Assembly (NCBI GenBank): GCA_040403315.1
Contig: JBBAKX010000005.1
Location: 180,945 to 244,944, forward strand
Direction of reading: 5' to 3'
DNA from: CAMCXT01 sp040403315
Lineage (GTDB): Bacteria > Bacteroidota > Bacteroidia > M30B66
Length of the DNA: 64,000 nt
Notes under the pieces: generated by a model
The model's input: the letters and a program-made list of their open reading frames with translations, nothing else
Database searches by the model: none
Told to the model about the DNA's origin: nothing
Program-made: the position numbers and the translations under genes
In this document: in pieces, positions 9,206 to 17,665 of the stretch
How the letters are laid out: every line of letters begins with the position of its first letter
Numbering within the stretch: the stretch's first letter is position 1

Positions 9206-9244
9206 CGCTTCAATTAACCAAACAGAAAATGGCTAATTGAAGCG
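9206..9244. terminator. Hairpin between convergent genes
   Basis: The arms CGCTTCAATTAACC (9206-9219) and GGCTAATTGAAGCG (9231-9244) pair over 14 positions with one mismatch and an 11-nt loop. T-rich sequence follows on the plus strand, but neither side has a long T tract. The hairpin sits between pepP (+) and the DUF1579 gene (-) and probably terminates both. Confidence 0.65.
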
Positions 9245-9251
9245 TTTACAA

Positions 9252-9740
9252 TTATTGTTTCTCGAAAACAGTCTCAACAGCGAGAGCTTCCACACCATCG
9301 GGCATTACATTAAAATGGCGTAAAGTGAATTGATTGTCGCTCGCTTGTTCGATGGTTGTTCTCCAGCCCCAATCTGGTCCGCCTGAAGGATCGCTGTAAT
9401 TTCCCATTACATCGAGATCACTTTTCTTGCCTTGTGAAATTAAAAGCAAAGTGCCCGTGTGGAAAGTGTCGATCCAAGCAATGGTGTATTCTCGTTTTAA
9501 CAAGTAGAAACCAATGATAGCTAATCCTTCAAGTGATTTTCCTTGAAGAGCACCTTGGTATTCCATCATCATAAAACGGCTGCCCAAAACAGGGCGAAAA
9601 CTGGCTTCAACAGGAGATGAATCGGCCAAAACATTAGGCTCAAAATAAGTATGGGCTATACCTTTCCAGTTTCCTGAAAGTTTCGCTAAGGCAGCATGCG
9701 TGCCTGTTTCTAAAGAATCGGCAAATTTTTCTGTTTGCAT
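9252..9740 (-). CDS. DUF1579-family protein
   Basis: This 162-residue protein has no signal peptide. The pattern is of the DUF1579 / lipocalin-like beta-barrel family: LSGNWKGIAHTYFEP, SFRPVLGSRFMMMEYQG, GLAIIGFYLLKREYTIAWIDTFHTG, and a final GPDWGWRTTIEQ...FTLRHFNVMPDG. The biochemical function of the family is not established. It forms a monocistronic unit, divergent from parE. Confidence 0.75.
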   Translation of the reverse strand: MQTEKFADSLETGTHAALAKLSGNWKGIAHTYFEPNVLADSSPVEASFRPVLGSRFMMMEYQGALQGKSLEGLAIIGFYLLKREYTIAWIDTFHTGTLLLISQGKKSDLDVMGNYSDPSGGPDWGWRTTIEQASDNQFTLRHFNVMPDGVEALAVETVFEKQ

Positions 9741-9840
9741 AATTTCAATTTGACAACGAAGGTAATTTATTCACACTTGGTGTGCACAGAACTGTTGTTA
9801 AATAAGCAAAAGAGTCCGGAGTTTTACTTCAATTACCGCT

Positions 9841-9849
9841 TATTTTTGC
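9841..9849 (+). promoter_or_regulatory. -7 promoter element of parE
   Basis: TATTTTTGC matches TAnnTTTG exactly and lies 3 bp upstream of the parE ATG, implying a leaderless or near-leaderless mRNA. Confidence 0.6.
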
Positions 9850-9852
9850 AAC

Positions 9853-11712
9853 ATGGCAGAAACAAACGATAGCAATTATTCGGAAGATTCGATTAAATCG
9901 CTCGATTGGAAAGAGCACATCCGGCTTAGGCCGGGGATGTATATCGGAAAGCTCGGTGATGGATCATCGCTAGACGACGGCGTTTATGTTCTTTTGAAAG
10001 AGTCGATCGATAACTGTATCGATGAGTTCGTGATGGGATTTGGCAAGAAAATCGAAATCACTATCAAAGACCGGATGGTAAAAGTGCGCGATTATGGCCG
10101 AGGAATTCCATTAGGAAAAGTGGTTGATGTTGTTTCGAAGATCAATACTGGTGCGAAATACGACTCAATTGCCTTCAAAAAATCTGTGGGTTTGAATGGT
10201 GTCGGAACCAAGGCTGTAAATGCGCTTTCATCGTATTTTAGTGTACAATCGGTTCGCGATGGGCAGATTAAATCGGCCGAATTCACTAAAGGTGTTTTGG
10301 TAAAAGACGAGGCCATCACTGAAACCAAAGACCAACGCGGAACAACAGTTTCTTTCTTTGCGGATGAAGAGATCTTTGGAAACTTCAAATTCCTGAACGA
10401 TCACGTTGAGAAAATGCTGTGGAATTATGCCTACCTCAACACAGGGCTCAGCATCATTTTCAACGGCCAAACCTATAAATCGGAGCGTGGCTTGTTCGAC
10501 CTTTTGGAGCAGAATATTTCAGGCGAACCGTTATATCCGATCATCCACCTGAAAGGTGAAGACATTGAAATTGCCATTACACACGGCAACCAATACGGAG
10601 AGGAATATTATTCGTTTGTAAACGGACAGCATACAACGCAAGGGGGAACGCATCAAGCAGCACTTCGAGAAGCTGTGGTGAAGGTGATGCGCGATTTCTT
10701 TAAGAAGGATTTTGACGCCAATGATGTTCGACAGTCTATCATAGCCGCTACAAGTGTAAAAGTTGTGGAGCCAGTGTTTGAATCACAAACCAAGACAAAA
10801 CTGGGCTCTCAAAATATGGCTCCTGATGGAATAGCCATCCGCACATTTGTGATGGATTTCTTGAAAAAAGAGCTCGACAACTTCCTGCACAAAAACCAAG
10901 AAGTTTCGGAAGCCATCCTTCAGAAAATCTTGCAAAGTGAAAAAGAACGAAAAGACCTAAGCGGCATTCGTAAACTGGCACGTGAACGGGCTAAAAAAGT
11001 GAGTCTTCACAATAAAAAGCTACGCGATTGCAGAGTACACTACAACTCTTCGCATGCAGGCAGGCTAGAAACCACCTTATTTATTACCGAGGGAGATTCG
11101 GCATCAGGATCTATCACTAAAAGCCGCGATGTAAACGCTCAGGCAGTTTTCAGCTTAAAAGGGAAACCACTCAATTGCTATGGTTTAACCAAGAAAATTG
11201 TATACGAAAACGAAGAATTCAACCTGCTGCAAAGCGCGTTAAATATTGAAGACGGACTCGACAACCTTCGTTACAACAACATCGTAATTGCCACCGATGC
11301 CGATGTGGATGGAATGCATATTCGCTTGTTGATGATTACCTTTTTCTTGCAGTTTTTCCCCGATTTGGTGAAGAATGGTCACTTGTACATCCTACAAACG
11401 CCACTTTTCAGGGTGAGAAACAAAAAAGAAACAGTGTATTGTTACTCCGACGAGGAACGTAAAAACGCAATTGCTCGATTGGGTAAAAATCCTGAGATCA
11501 CCCGATTCAAAGGATTGGGAGAAATTTCGCCTGATGAATTCAAGCATTTTATTGGAAAAGACATCCGTTTAGAGCCTGTTATTTTCGGGCGTAACGATAA
11601 TTTGATTCAACTGCTCGAATTTTATATGGGCAAAAACACCCCAGATCGCCAGCTGTTTATTATTGATAACCTGAAGGTTGAAAAAGACCTTGTAGAAGAA
11701 TTGCTAAGCTGA
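9853..11712 (+). CDS. parE: DNA topoisomerase IV subunit B
   Basis: The product is 619 residues with the full GyrB/ParE layout. The GHKL ATPase shows KESIDNCIDEF, DYGRGIP and VGLNGVGTKAVNAL; then come the transducer domain and the TOPRIM domain, with Glu in FITEGDSASGS and the DxD pair in ATDADVDGMHIR. The C-terminal region contains RFKGLGEISPDEFKHF. The length and sequence fit the ParE branch used by Bacteroidota for decatenation, not GyrB. The subunit A gene (parC) often lies directly downstream in relatives, but here a terminator and the DUF2341-LamG cassettes follow. Confidence 0.9.
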   Translation: MAETNDSNYSEDSIKSLDWKEHIRLRPGMYIGKLGDGSSLDDGVYVLLKESIDNCIDEFVMGFGKKIEITIKDRMVKVRDYGRGIPLGKVVDVVSKINTGAKYDSIAFKKSVGLNGVGTKAVNALSSYFSVQSVRDGQIKSAEFTKGVLVKDEAITETKDQRGTTVSFFADEEIFGNFKFLNDHVEKMLWNYAYLNTGLSIIFNGQTYKSERGLFDLLEQNISGEPLYPIIHLKGEDIEIAITHGNQYGEEYYSFVNGQHTTQGGTHQAALREAVVKVMRDFFKKDFDANDVRQSIIAATSVKVVEPVFESQTKTKLGSQNMAPDGIAIRTFVMDFLKKELDNFLHKNQEVSEAILQKILQSEKERKDLSGIRKLARERAKKVSLHNKKLRDCRVHYNSSHAGRLETTLFITEGDSASGSITKSRDVNAQAVFSLKGKPLNCYGLTKKIVYENEEFNLLQSALNIEDGLDNLRYNNIVIATDADVDGMHIRLLMITFFLQFFPDLVKNGHLYILQTPLFRVRNKKETVYCYSDEERKNAIARLGKNPEITRFKGLGEISPDEFKHFIGKDIRLEPVIFGRNDNLIQLLEFYMGKNTPDRQLFIIDNLKVEKDLVEELLS

Positions 11713-11737
11713 TCTGACATATTTCAAAATCTTCTCA

Positions 11738-11780
11738 AACCCTGTTTTAAACGATTTCGCTTAGAACAGGGTTCTTTTTT
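11738..11780 (+). terminator. Rho-independent terminator of parE
   Basis: The arms AACCCTGTTTTAA (11738-11750) and TTAGAACAGGGTT (11761-11773) are followed by CTTTTTTTTC. Confidence 0.85.
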
Positions 11781-11897
11781 TCACCCGGTGATGATTTCTT
11801 GCATATTGATGAGCATTCAATTTTGCAATAAAAATGCTATTTCGCCTATCGACATTGTATCACAACATTTTTTTTTCTGCATCCATGATCTGATTTC

Positions 11898-11909
11898 TTA
11901 CAAATGTAA
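11898..11909. promoter_or_regulatory. Palindromic box of cassette 1 (putative activator site)
   Basis: TTACAAATGTAA is an inverted repeat (TTACA/TGTAA, centre AA). Its end lies 43 bp before the start of the -7-like box CACATTTG (11952-11959) and 80 bp before the start codon of the small gene. The same box at the same spacing occurs upstream of cassettes 2 and 3. Confidence 0.6.
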
Positions 11910-11951
11910 ATCCCGAAGCACAAGCGCAAAAAGCAGCAGCAACTGGATTTT

Positions 11952-11959
11952 CACATTTG
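11952..11959 (+). promoter_or_regulatory. -7-like element of cassette 1
   Basis: CACATTTG differs from TAnnTTTG at one base. It aligns with TACTTTTG in cassette 2 and TAGCTTTA in cassette 3. There is no good -33 TTG, which fits an activator-dependent promoter. Confidence 0.45.
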
Positions 11960-11988
11960 TCGTTGAGATCACACAAAAGATCACGGTT

Positions 11989-12492
11989 ATGAAAAACTTC
12001 GACATTAAACAGTTATTTAACCTTCCATTTCGCCAGCTTACATTGGCTTGTGGAATCGTGCTTTGCGCAGGTGTTGCTAATGCACAAGTACCTCAACAAA
12101 CGCTCAAAGTAGCACCTCCTGCCGAAGCCAAGGCTTTACAGAAAGATTCGATCGACAATATTGTTTCCTTCTCTCCTGTATATGTAGAAGGCAAAACCTA
12201 TTTACGTTGGTTGGTAGAAAACGATAAAAAAGATGGAGTATTCATTGTTGAACGATCGGAAGATGGTGACGCATTTGAAGCCCTTGCATTTAAAGACCGT
12301 ATCGGAACTGGCAAAAGTGTGAAACTGTTTTATTCATGGGTGGATGACAATCCTCCTGCTGGACAAGCGCATTATCGAATCATGCAAGTGGGCAACGACC
12401 ACACCTTTAATTACTCTGATGTAGTACGTATTCAAACTGCTGCAACACAATCCACAGGTGAAAGTGCCAGTGGTATCGAAAAAAGCAAATAA
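11989..12492 (+). CDS. Small exported beta-sandwich protein, cassette 1
   Basis: The product has 167 residues. The start is the ATG at 11989, since only this start places the signal peptide (about 1-32, ending GVANAQ) at the N-terminus; upstream ATGs in frame precede the promoter-like box. The mature part is one beta-rich module (about 55-145) with the pattern SFSPVYVEGKTYLRW...KKDGVFIVERSEDG.AFEAL...FKDRIG...HYRIMQVGND. This pattern resembles the fibronectin-like segment often found just before T9SS sorting domains, but no sorting domain is present. The C-terminus is Ser/Thr rich. It is paralogous to the genes at 14535 and 17156. The function is unknown; it is probably periplasmic and coexpressed with the large gene 36 bp downstream. 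Confidence 0.8.
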   Translation: MKNFDIKQLFNLPFRQLTLACGIVLCAGVANAQVPQQTLKVAPPAEAKALQKDSIDNIVSFSPVYVEGKTYLRWLVENDKKDGVFIVERSEDGDAFEALAFKDRIGTGKSVKLFYSWVDDNPPAGQAHYRIMQVGNDHTFNYSDVVRIQTAATQSTGESASGIEKSK

Positions 12493-12528
12493 GCCGGTTT
12501 TTCAAAATTCCATCACACAAAACCGCTT

Positions 12529-14295
12529 ATGAACAAACGACTACGTTTAAGAAACCGTATTTCAAACCGTACGCGCCAACGACTGCAATTAACAGCTGGA
12601 GTATTCACCATAACAGCCCTTTTAACAGGTGTTTGGTTTCTCTACACTTTTATCGGCAATGTGGGTTCTGCAAGGGCACAAAAAGCAATTGAAGAAACGG
12701 CTCCAGGAAGAAAAATCCTAGATGGCTTTGCAGGCAGAAGTAAGATATCGATCAATCACCAATTGCTAAAAAGTGGAATTCAAGATGCTTGTCCGATTTT
12801 AGTTTCGGTTCGCCACGACGATTTACGCTTAACAGAATCTGGTGGAAAAATCACTAACCGTGATGGAAACGACATCCTTATTACAGCTGCCGATGGAGAA
12901 ACATTGGTTCCATTCACAATCGAAAGATTCGATCCAAGTATTGGGAAACTGTTGGCTTGGATTTATCCGAACAGCGATGTGAAGCAAAACGAAAACTGCT
13001 TTTACATGTATTACGGAAACGAGAAAGCGGCTTCAGTAAAACGTGAAGAACCCAAAACATCATTTGCTGCCATTTGGAACTTCAATGGAAACTTTAATGT
13101 TCAAGGCACAACTCCAGTAATAGGTGAATTCAAAGGCATTAAAGATGAAGAAGGACGGTTTGCAGGAGCAAAAGATTTCCTCGCAGTAGAAAAAGGATCA
13201 GCAGTATTTGAAGCAGGGTCAACGCTACAATTCGATAAGAACATTACAGTTTCGGCTTGGATTCGCACCCGAGGAAGTGAAAATCATCAAACCATTTTCT
13301 GCAACGAAACCACCACTGGAGGATGCAAACTTTATTTGGATAAAAATCAAAAATTAGCATTTGAAGTGATTGGCGCCAATGGAAAAATGGCCTCAAATGC
13401 AAATGCGACGGGCGGAATCGTTCTTGAAAAGGACAAATGGTTTCAAGTTACAGCTACTTATAATGCGGTCGAAAAAACCATTACATCATACGTGAATGGT
13501 GAAAAAGACCGATCCATTTCAGTAAATGCTGGATATGGCAAAGGCAGTTGGATTGTAATTGGAGCAGATGCCGATGTAAAGTCCGGTTTTTTCAATGGAA
13601 TACTCGATGAACTGCGTGTTTCAGCATCAAGCCTTACCGCCGAACAAGTTCAAGATACTTGGAATATTGAGAACGAGCCTGAAAAACTCATCGTAATGGA
13701 CGGGGAAGAAGTCTTTAGTGCTTCACCAACCTTGGCATCGATCGATAAATTCGAAGCCAATGTAAATGGATCACATGTGGCAGTTAACTGGACTACCTCT
13801 TACGAGTCTAACTTAGATTTTTTCACCCTTGAAAGATCTTCCGACGGCAAAACATTCAGTAAAGTGGCCAGCAAATTTGGTAACGGGAACGCAGATCAAA
13901 CACAGAATTATATGATTCAGGATCCAGCGCCGGTTTACGGAAACGCATATTACCGCTTGCGCTTTACCAGTTTCAAAAATGAAAGCGGCGTTTCGAATAT
14001 TGTGAGCGTACAGTACGATGCGCCTCCATCAGCTTTGAACATTCATAAAGTTGAGCCCAATCCATTTTCTGAAAACTTCTCTGTGAGTTATGGAAGCCAA
14101 AGTAAAACCGACATGGAAGTTAAACTCACAAGCATCAGCGGAAAGGTTGTTTACCGTGAAATGTTAAAGCCTGAATCAGGAATCGAAAACGTATATCAAT
14201 TTAAAGACAGCAAGGAATTGTTGCCTGGCATTTACTTCTTCAGTCTCTCGCAAGATGATGAACAGAAAACGGTAAAACTCATCAAACGGCTCTGA
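12529..14295 (+). CDS. DUF2341-LamG protein with T9SS type A domain, cassette 1
   Basis: The product has 588 residues. A strongly basic N-terminal segment (1-22) precedes one hydrophobic helix (about 23-45) that ends near SARAQ, so it is either a long-n-region signal peptide or a membrane anchor. A DUF2341 domain follows (about 70-165, with ILVSVRHDDLRL, RDGNDILIT and CFYMYYGN). Next come a LamG/concanavalin-like domain (about 180-385, with TVSAWIRTRG, WFQVTATYNAVEKTITSYVNGEKD and FNGILDELRVS), a fibronectin-like module (about 405-500, FFTLERSSDGKTF...YYRLRF) and a type A sorting domain (about 510-588, VEPNPFSENF...PGIYFFSL...KLIKRL). It is predicted to be a surface or carbohydrate-binding protein. 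The module before the sorting domain resembles the whole small partner protein. Confidence 0.85.
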   Translation: MNKRLRLRNRISNRTRQRLQLTAGVFTITALLTGVWFLYTFIGNVGSARAQKAIEETAPGRKILDGFAGRSKISINHQLLKSGIQDACPILVSVRHDDLRLTESGGKITNRDGNDILITAADGETLVPFTIERFDPSIGKLLAWIYPNSDVKQNENCFYMYYGNEKAASVKREEPKTSFAAIWNFNGNFNVQGTTPVIGEFKGIKDEEGRFAGAKDFLAVEKGSAVFEAGSTLQFDKNITVSAWIRTRGSENHQTIFCNETTTGGCKLYLDKNQKLAFEVIGANGKMASNANATGGIVLEKDKWFQVTATYNAVEKTITSYVNGEKDRSISVNAGYGKGSWIVIGADADVKSGFFNGILDELRVSASSLTAEQVQDTWNIENEPEKLIVMDGEEVFSASPTLASIDKFEANVNGSHVAVNWTTSYESNLDFFTLERSSDGKTFSKVASKFGNGNADQTQNYMIQDPAPVYGNAYYRLRFTSFKNESGVSNIVSVQYDAPPSALNIHKVEPNPFSENFSVSYGSQSKTDMEVKLTSISGKVVYREMLKPESGIENVYQFKDSKELLPGIYFFSLSQDDEQKTVKLIKRL

Positions 14296-14435
14296 TCGGT
14301 AAAAAAGTGTAAAACTTTTAGCAATCAGCATCAAACTTACAATTAGTCGAAACCAAACAGCAAAAATAAAATCCCCTGAAAGCTCTAATTACCTAGCACA
14401 ATCGATAATAAATACACTACAGAGCAATCAAAAAC

Positions 14436-14447
14436 TTACATCTGTAA
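14436..14447. promoter_or_regulatory. Palindromic box of cassette 2 (putative activator site)
   Basis: TTACATCTGTAA is an inverted repeat TTACA/TGTAA with centre TC. Its end lies 43 bp before the start of the -7 box at 14490 and 88 bp before the ATG at 14535, matching cassettes 1 and 3. Confidence 0.6.
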
Positions 14448-14489
14448 TTACACAGAAAAACCCAAACAAAAGCAGTAGAACTGCCCGAA

Positions 14490-14497
14490 TACTTTTG
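14490..14497 (+). promoter_or_regulatory. -7 element of cassette 2
   Basis: TACTTTTG is an exact TAnnTTTG match. It is followed by ACGTAACAGAAT, a tail shared with cassette 3 (CGTAACTGAAT). Confidence 0.55.
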
Positions 14498-14534
14498 ACG
14501 TAACAGAATCCAGAACTCTAACACTCTTTTAACC

Positions 14535-15020
14535 ATGAAGCGCTTATTTACATCCAAAACATTTTTCATCTCTGCAATTTGCTTGTTCCTTTCTGTGGCA
14601 ACCAATGCACAAACTACCAATAACGCTTCTGCGATGGTAGGCAAAGCCGGATTGAAGCAAGACACCGCCAATACATTTATATCATTCTCGCCTGTTTACT
14701 TGGATGGTAAAACATATGTACGCTGGTTGGTGAAAAACGATAAGAAAGACGGCGTTTTCGTTGTAGAACGTTCGGCCGACGGTGTTGATTTTGAAGCATT
14801 GGGCTTTAAAGACCGTGTTGGAACGCAGTTGTTGGTTAATCTATTTTATTCTTTCGTTGACGAAGAACCTCTTCCTGGCGACAACATGTACCGCATTATG
14901 CAGGTAGGCGCTGACAATACATTCCGATACAGCTCGGTAGTAAAAGTTAACGATACTGGAAGTTCACTTCAAGGCGGTTCGGCAGCATCGGCTCCAGAAG
15001 CTACCCAAGAGAAGAAGTAA
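14535..15020 (+). CDS. Small exported beta-sandwich protein, cassette 2
   Basis: This 161-residue paralogue of the products at 11989 and 17156 has a signal peptide (about 1-25, ending VATNAQ) and a short Ala/Thr linker. Its single conserved module (about 45-140) contains FSPVYLDGKTYVRWL, DKKDGVFVVERSADG, FEALGFKDRVG and MYRIMQVGADNTF. The C-terminus is Ser/Gly/Ala rich. There is no sorting domain and no membrane segment after the signal, so the mature protein is probably soluble in the periplasm. It lies 29 bp upstream of the large partner, so the two are almost certainly cotranscribed. Confidence 0.8.
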   Translation: MKRLFTSKTFFISAICLFLSVATNAQTTNNASAMVGKAGLKQDTANTFISFSPVYLDGKTYVRWLVKNDKKDGVFVVERSADGVDFEALGFKDRVGTQLLVNLFYSFVDEEPLPGDNMYRIMQVGADNTFRYSSVVKVNDTGSSLQGGSAASAPEATQEKK

Positions 15021-15049
15021 TTCAAAGGATCCGATCAAAGACCAATCTC

Positions 15050-16813
15050 ATGAAAAAAAGTTCTACACGACTCGTTCAGAAAGTAAAAACCAAGGTTAAA
15101 CTTCAGAACAAACTAAGATATGTTGCCGTTGCAGGTGCATTTGCGGTAGGTGTTTTCTCCGTTGCAATTCTGTACAATATGCTCGGAACCTCTACCGTAT
15201 CGCGTGCTAACAATCGCTTCAACGGTATGGAAACACTAGCTGAATACAAATTCAGAAAGCAGATTTCCCTCAATCCAGCAATGCTTCCCGATAAGGAATC
15301 ACTGGCAAAATTCCCAATCATGGTAACTGTTTCAGATATCGATTTGAAATCTGTTTCAAATGGCGGGAAAGTATTGAGCGACCAAGGAAATGACTTCAGA
15401 TTTACAAAATCGGATGGTGTTACACTACTCGATTACGAGATCGAACAATACGATCCAGCAAAAGGAAACTTGGTTGCTTGGGTAAAAATGGATTCGCTTC
15501 ACAAAGGCACTGCACCCATCTTTTTGTATTTCAATAACCGTTATGCGGCTAACGAAAGCAGTCAGAATGCATGGAACAAAACCTACAAAGGTGTATGGCA
15601 TTTGCGCGGAAACCTAAGCACAAAAACGCCTTGGGCAACTCAGGTAGCTGAAGCACCAAAAGGAAAAGACAGCAAAGATGTATATGTGGCTGCTGAGAAA
15701 AACTCTTCTCAATTTCCATGTCTAAATACACCTGAAGACGTTGACATTACAGGCGAATTAACAGTGTCGGCTTGGGTAAAACTCGACGACAAAAAAGAAC
15801 AAACAATTCTTTCGAACCAAAGTGGCTTCAATGGTGGTTATCGTTTATCGATCAGCAAAGACCGCAAGCTTGAATTTGAAGTTCGCAACGAAAACTCAGT
15901 TCCTGCAACCATCAAAGGTGAAGAAACTGGATTGGAGATTGAAAAAGGAAAGTGGATTTATGTTTCTGCAGTGTATTCGGATGCAGGCGATTCAATGTCG
16001 ACCTACATCAACGGAAAATACGACCGCGGTATGAAAACCGATATCAGCTTGGCTGGAAGTTCTGATCCTCTTCAAATTGGTCGCGAACCGAACCGCAAGA
16101 TTTATTACTTCGGAGGTTTGATCGACGAAGTGCACGTAGCGAATGTAGCACGCAATGCAAACTGGTTCGAAGCTGAATTCGCAAACCAATCGAATCCTGC
16201 GCAGTTCATGACCTTCGGAAAAACAGAATCGATCGTTCAACAAATTTCGATGAGCCTCCTCACCTTCGATGCAGAAGTTCAAGGCAAAACGGTTGAGCTC
16301 AAATGGTTAACTGTAAATGAAGTTGAAAATGATCTTTTCACTGTTGAACGCTCTAACGACGGAGTGAATTTCGAATCGATCGGTACAAAACCTGGCGCGG
16401 GAAACTCCGACGCGGTGTTGAGCTACCAGTTCAGAGATTCGAAGCCAGCGATCGGTACCAACTACTATCGCGTAAAGCTAACAAGCAGTTCAGGAGCAGA
16501 AGAATTTTCGATGATGACTCCGGTGAACGTGGAAGAAGAATCAGAATTGAGTGTGAAGATCAATACCGCGTCTCCGAACCCATTCGAGAAAGAATTTGAA
16601 GTGAGCTACATGGTTCCGAAGGAAGGAACTGCGAAAGTGAAAATTGTAAACCTGAAAGGTGAAGTGATACACGAAGAGGATGTTGCATGCGAAAAGCAAA
16701 AGGAGCAGCATTTCAAATTCAAAGACGACAACCAAATGAAACCAGGAGTTTACTTTTTCCAAGTAGCCCAAGAAAACGACAAGCGTCAGGTAAAACTGAT
16801 CAAACGACTATAA
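15050..16813 (+). CDS. DUF2341-LamG protein with T9SS type A domain, cassette 2
   Basis: The product has 587 residues, the same architecture and almost the same length as the cassette 1 protein. A very basic N-terminus (1-24) is followed by a hydrophobic helix (about 25-46) and DUF2341 (about 65-165, with FPIMVTVSDIDLKS, QGNDFRFTKSDG and IFLYFNNRYA). The LamG domain spans about 180-385 (TVSAWVKLDDKKEQTILSN, GKWIYVSAVYSDAGDSMSTY, FGGLIDEVHVANVAR). The fibronectin-like module spans about 405-500 (DLFTVERSNDGVNFESIG...YYRVKL). The sorting domain spans about 508-587 (ASPNPFEKEFEVSY...KPGVYFFQVAQENDKRQVKLIKRL). A strong terminator follows at 16840. The ligand is unknown. Confidence 0.85.
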   Translation: MKKSSTRLVQKVKTKVKLQNKLRYVAVAGAFAVGVFSVAILYNMLGTSTVSRANNRFNGMETLAEYKFRKQISLNPAMLPDKESLAKFPIMVTVSDIDLKSVSNGGKVLSDQGNDFRFTKSDGVTLLDYEIEQYDPAKGNLVAWVKMDSLHKGTAPIFLYFNNRYAANESSQNAWNKTYKGVWHLRGNLSTKTPWATQVAEAPKGKDSKDVYVAAEKNSSQFPCLNTPEDVDITGELTVSAWVKLDDKKEQTILSNQSGFNGGYRLSISKDRKLEFEVRNENSVPATIKGEETGLEIEKGKWIYVSAVYSDAGDSMSTYINGKYDRGMKTDISLAGSSDPLQIGREPNRKIYYFGGLIDEVHVANVARNANWFEAEFANQSNPAQFMTFGKTESIVQQISMSLLTFDAEVQGKTVELKWLTVNEVENDLFTVERSNDGVNFESIGTKPGAGNSDAVLSYQFRDSKPAIGTNYYRVKLTSSSGAEEFSMMTPVNVEEESELSVKINTASPNPFEKEFEVSYMVPKEGTAKVKIVNLKGEVIHEEDVACEKQKEQHFKFKDDNQMKPGVYFFQVAQENDKRQVKLIKRL

Positions 16814-16839
16814 CCTAAAACCAACCTTAACTTTGAAAG

Positions 16840-16866
16840 ACCCTGCCCAGTTGCAGGGTTTTTTTT
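16840..16866 (+). terminator. Rho-independent terminator of cassette 2
   Basis: The stem ACCCTGC (16840-16846) / GCAGGGT (16853-16859) with loop CCAGTT is followed by an uninterrupted T run to 16866. Confidence 0.9.
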
Positions 16867-17057
16867 GTTTTGAAAAACATGCTTTAAACGAAGAATTGGT
16901 TCGATTTGAATTCATTCGCAACAATACAACTTAGCAATACAAATTCTTACTAGTTGAACACGGGCAAAGACTCAGCTCTTACATTTTGGTTCTTGTTGAG
17001 TTTAATGCCGGTTCAGAAGATTCGTTCGGCTGTCATTTTTCACATCGAGCTATTTTC

Positions 17058-17069
17058 TTACACAAGTAA
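17058..17069. promoter_or_regulatory. Palindromic box of cassette 3 (putative activator site)
   Basis: TTACACAAGTAA keeps the outer TTAC/GTAA arms. It ends 43 bp before the start of TAGCTTTA (17112) and 87 bp before the ATG at 17156, the same geometry as cassettes 1 and 2. Confidence 0.55.
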
Positions 17070-17111
17070 TCACTTGCCTCGTTGCGGCCTGCACGTGGCG
17101 AACTACCCAAG

Positions 17112-17119
17112 TAGCTTTA
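17112..17119 (+). promoter_or_regulatory. -7-like element of cassette 3
   Basis: TAGCTTTA matches TAnnTTTG except at the last base and is followed by CGTAACTGAAT, similar to cassette 2. Confidence 0.45.
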
Positions 17120-17155
17120 CGTAACTGAATTACAGAATTGATACACATCATATCT

Positions 17156-17653
17156 ATGAAAACGCAGCGTCAATATTCAACCATTAAAAACAAGATTGTC
17201 GGATTCCTTATTACGGCAACAGCAATTTTAACGGGCAGCAATGTTCAAGCACAAACACAAAAAATGGGTAGTGGCCTGGTAGGATCAGCAAGCCTTCAAA
17301 TAGATTCTTATAACGCGATTTCATCCTTCTCTCCAGTATTCAACGACGGAAAAACATACATCCGTTGGCTGGCATCGAACGACGAAAAAGACGGAATTTT
17401 CATTGTCGAACGCTCCGCGGATGGGGTCGATTTTCAAGCACTCGGCTTCAAAGATCGGGTTGGATCTCCACTTTGTGTGAACTTATTTTATTCATACATC
17501 GATGAAGAACCTGTGAGTGGTGTGAATTACTATCGAGTTATGTCGGTGGGTACAGACCAAACATATACGTTCTCTGATGTAGTGCGCGTTAGAACAGATG
17601 TAGCCAATACTGCCAACCCAACGAATAGCGCTTTGGGAGAAACAACGAAGTAA
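17156..17653 (+). CDS. Small exported beta-sandwich protein, cassette 3
   Basis: The product has 165 residues from the ATG at 17156 (MKTQRQYS); the in-frame codon at 17138 would add six residues ahead of the basic n-region. The signal peptide runs to about residue 33 (SNVQAQ). The conserved module (about 50-145) reads SSFSPVFNDGKTYIRWL, DEKDGIFIVERSADG, FQALGFKDRVG and NYYRVMSVGTDQTY, followed by a Thr/Asn-rich tail. It is a clear paralogue of the products at 11989 and 14535. Unlike the other cassettes, 121 bp and a long hairpin separate it from its large partner. Confidence 0.8.
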   Translation: MKTQRQYSTIKNKIVGFLITATAILTGSNVQAQTQKMGSGLVGSASLQIDSYNAISSFSPVFNDGKTYIRWLASNDEKDGIFIVERSADGVDFQALGFKDRVGSPLCVNLFYSYIDEEPVSGVNYYRVMSVGTDQTYTFSDVVRVRTDVANTANPTNSALGETTK

Positions 17654-17665
17654 TCGAAACTCTGC

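Larger units (their letters stand above)
16814..17155. other. Intergenic stretch before cassette 3
   Basis: These 342 bp without a gene hold the terminator of cassette 2 (16840-16866) and the promoter region of cassette 3 (palindrome 17058-17069, -7 box 17112-17119). I see no coding potential and no RNA gene in the AT-rich stretch 16870-17050. Confidence 0.6.

Noticed and set aside
11713..11897. RNA gene or parC remnant after parE
   Set aside because: Only a terminator and AT-rich sequence are visible; no tRNA-like fold or ParC motif was found.
11788..11988. Longer start for the small gene of cassette 1
   Set aside because: The extension crosses the conserved palindrome and the -7-like box and would bury the signal peptide.
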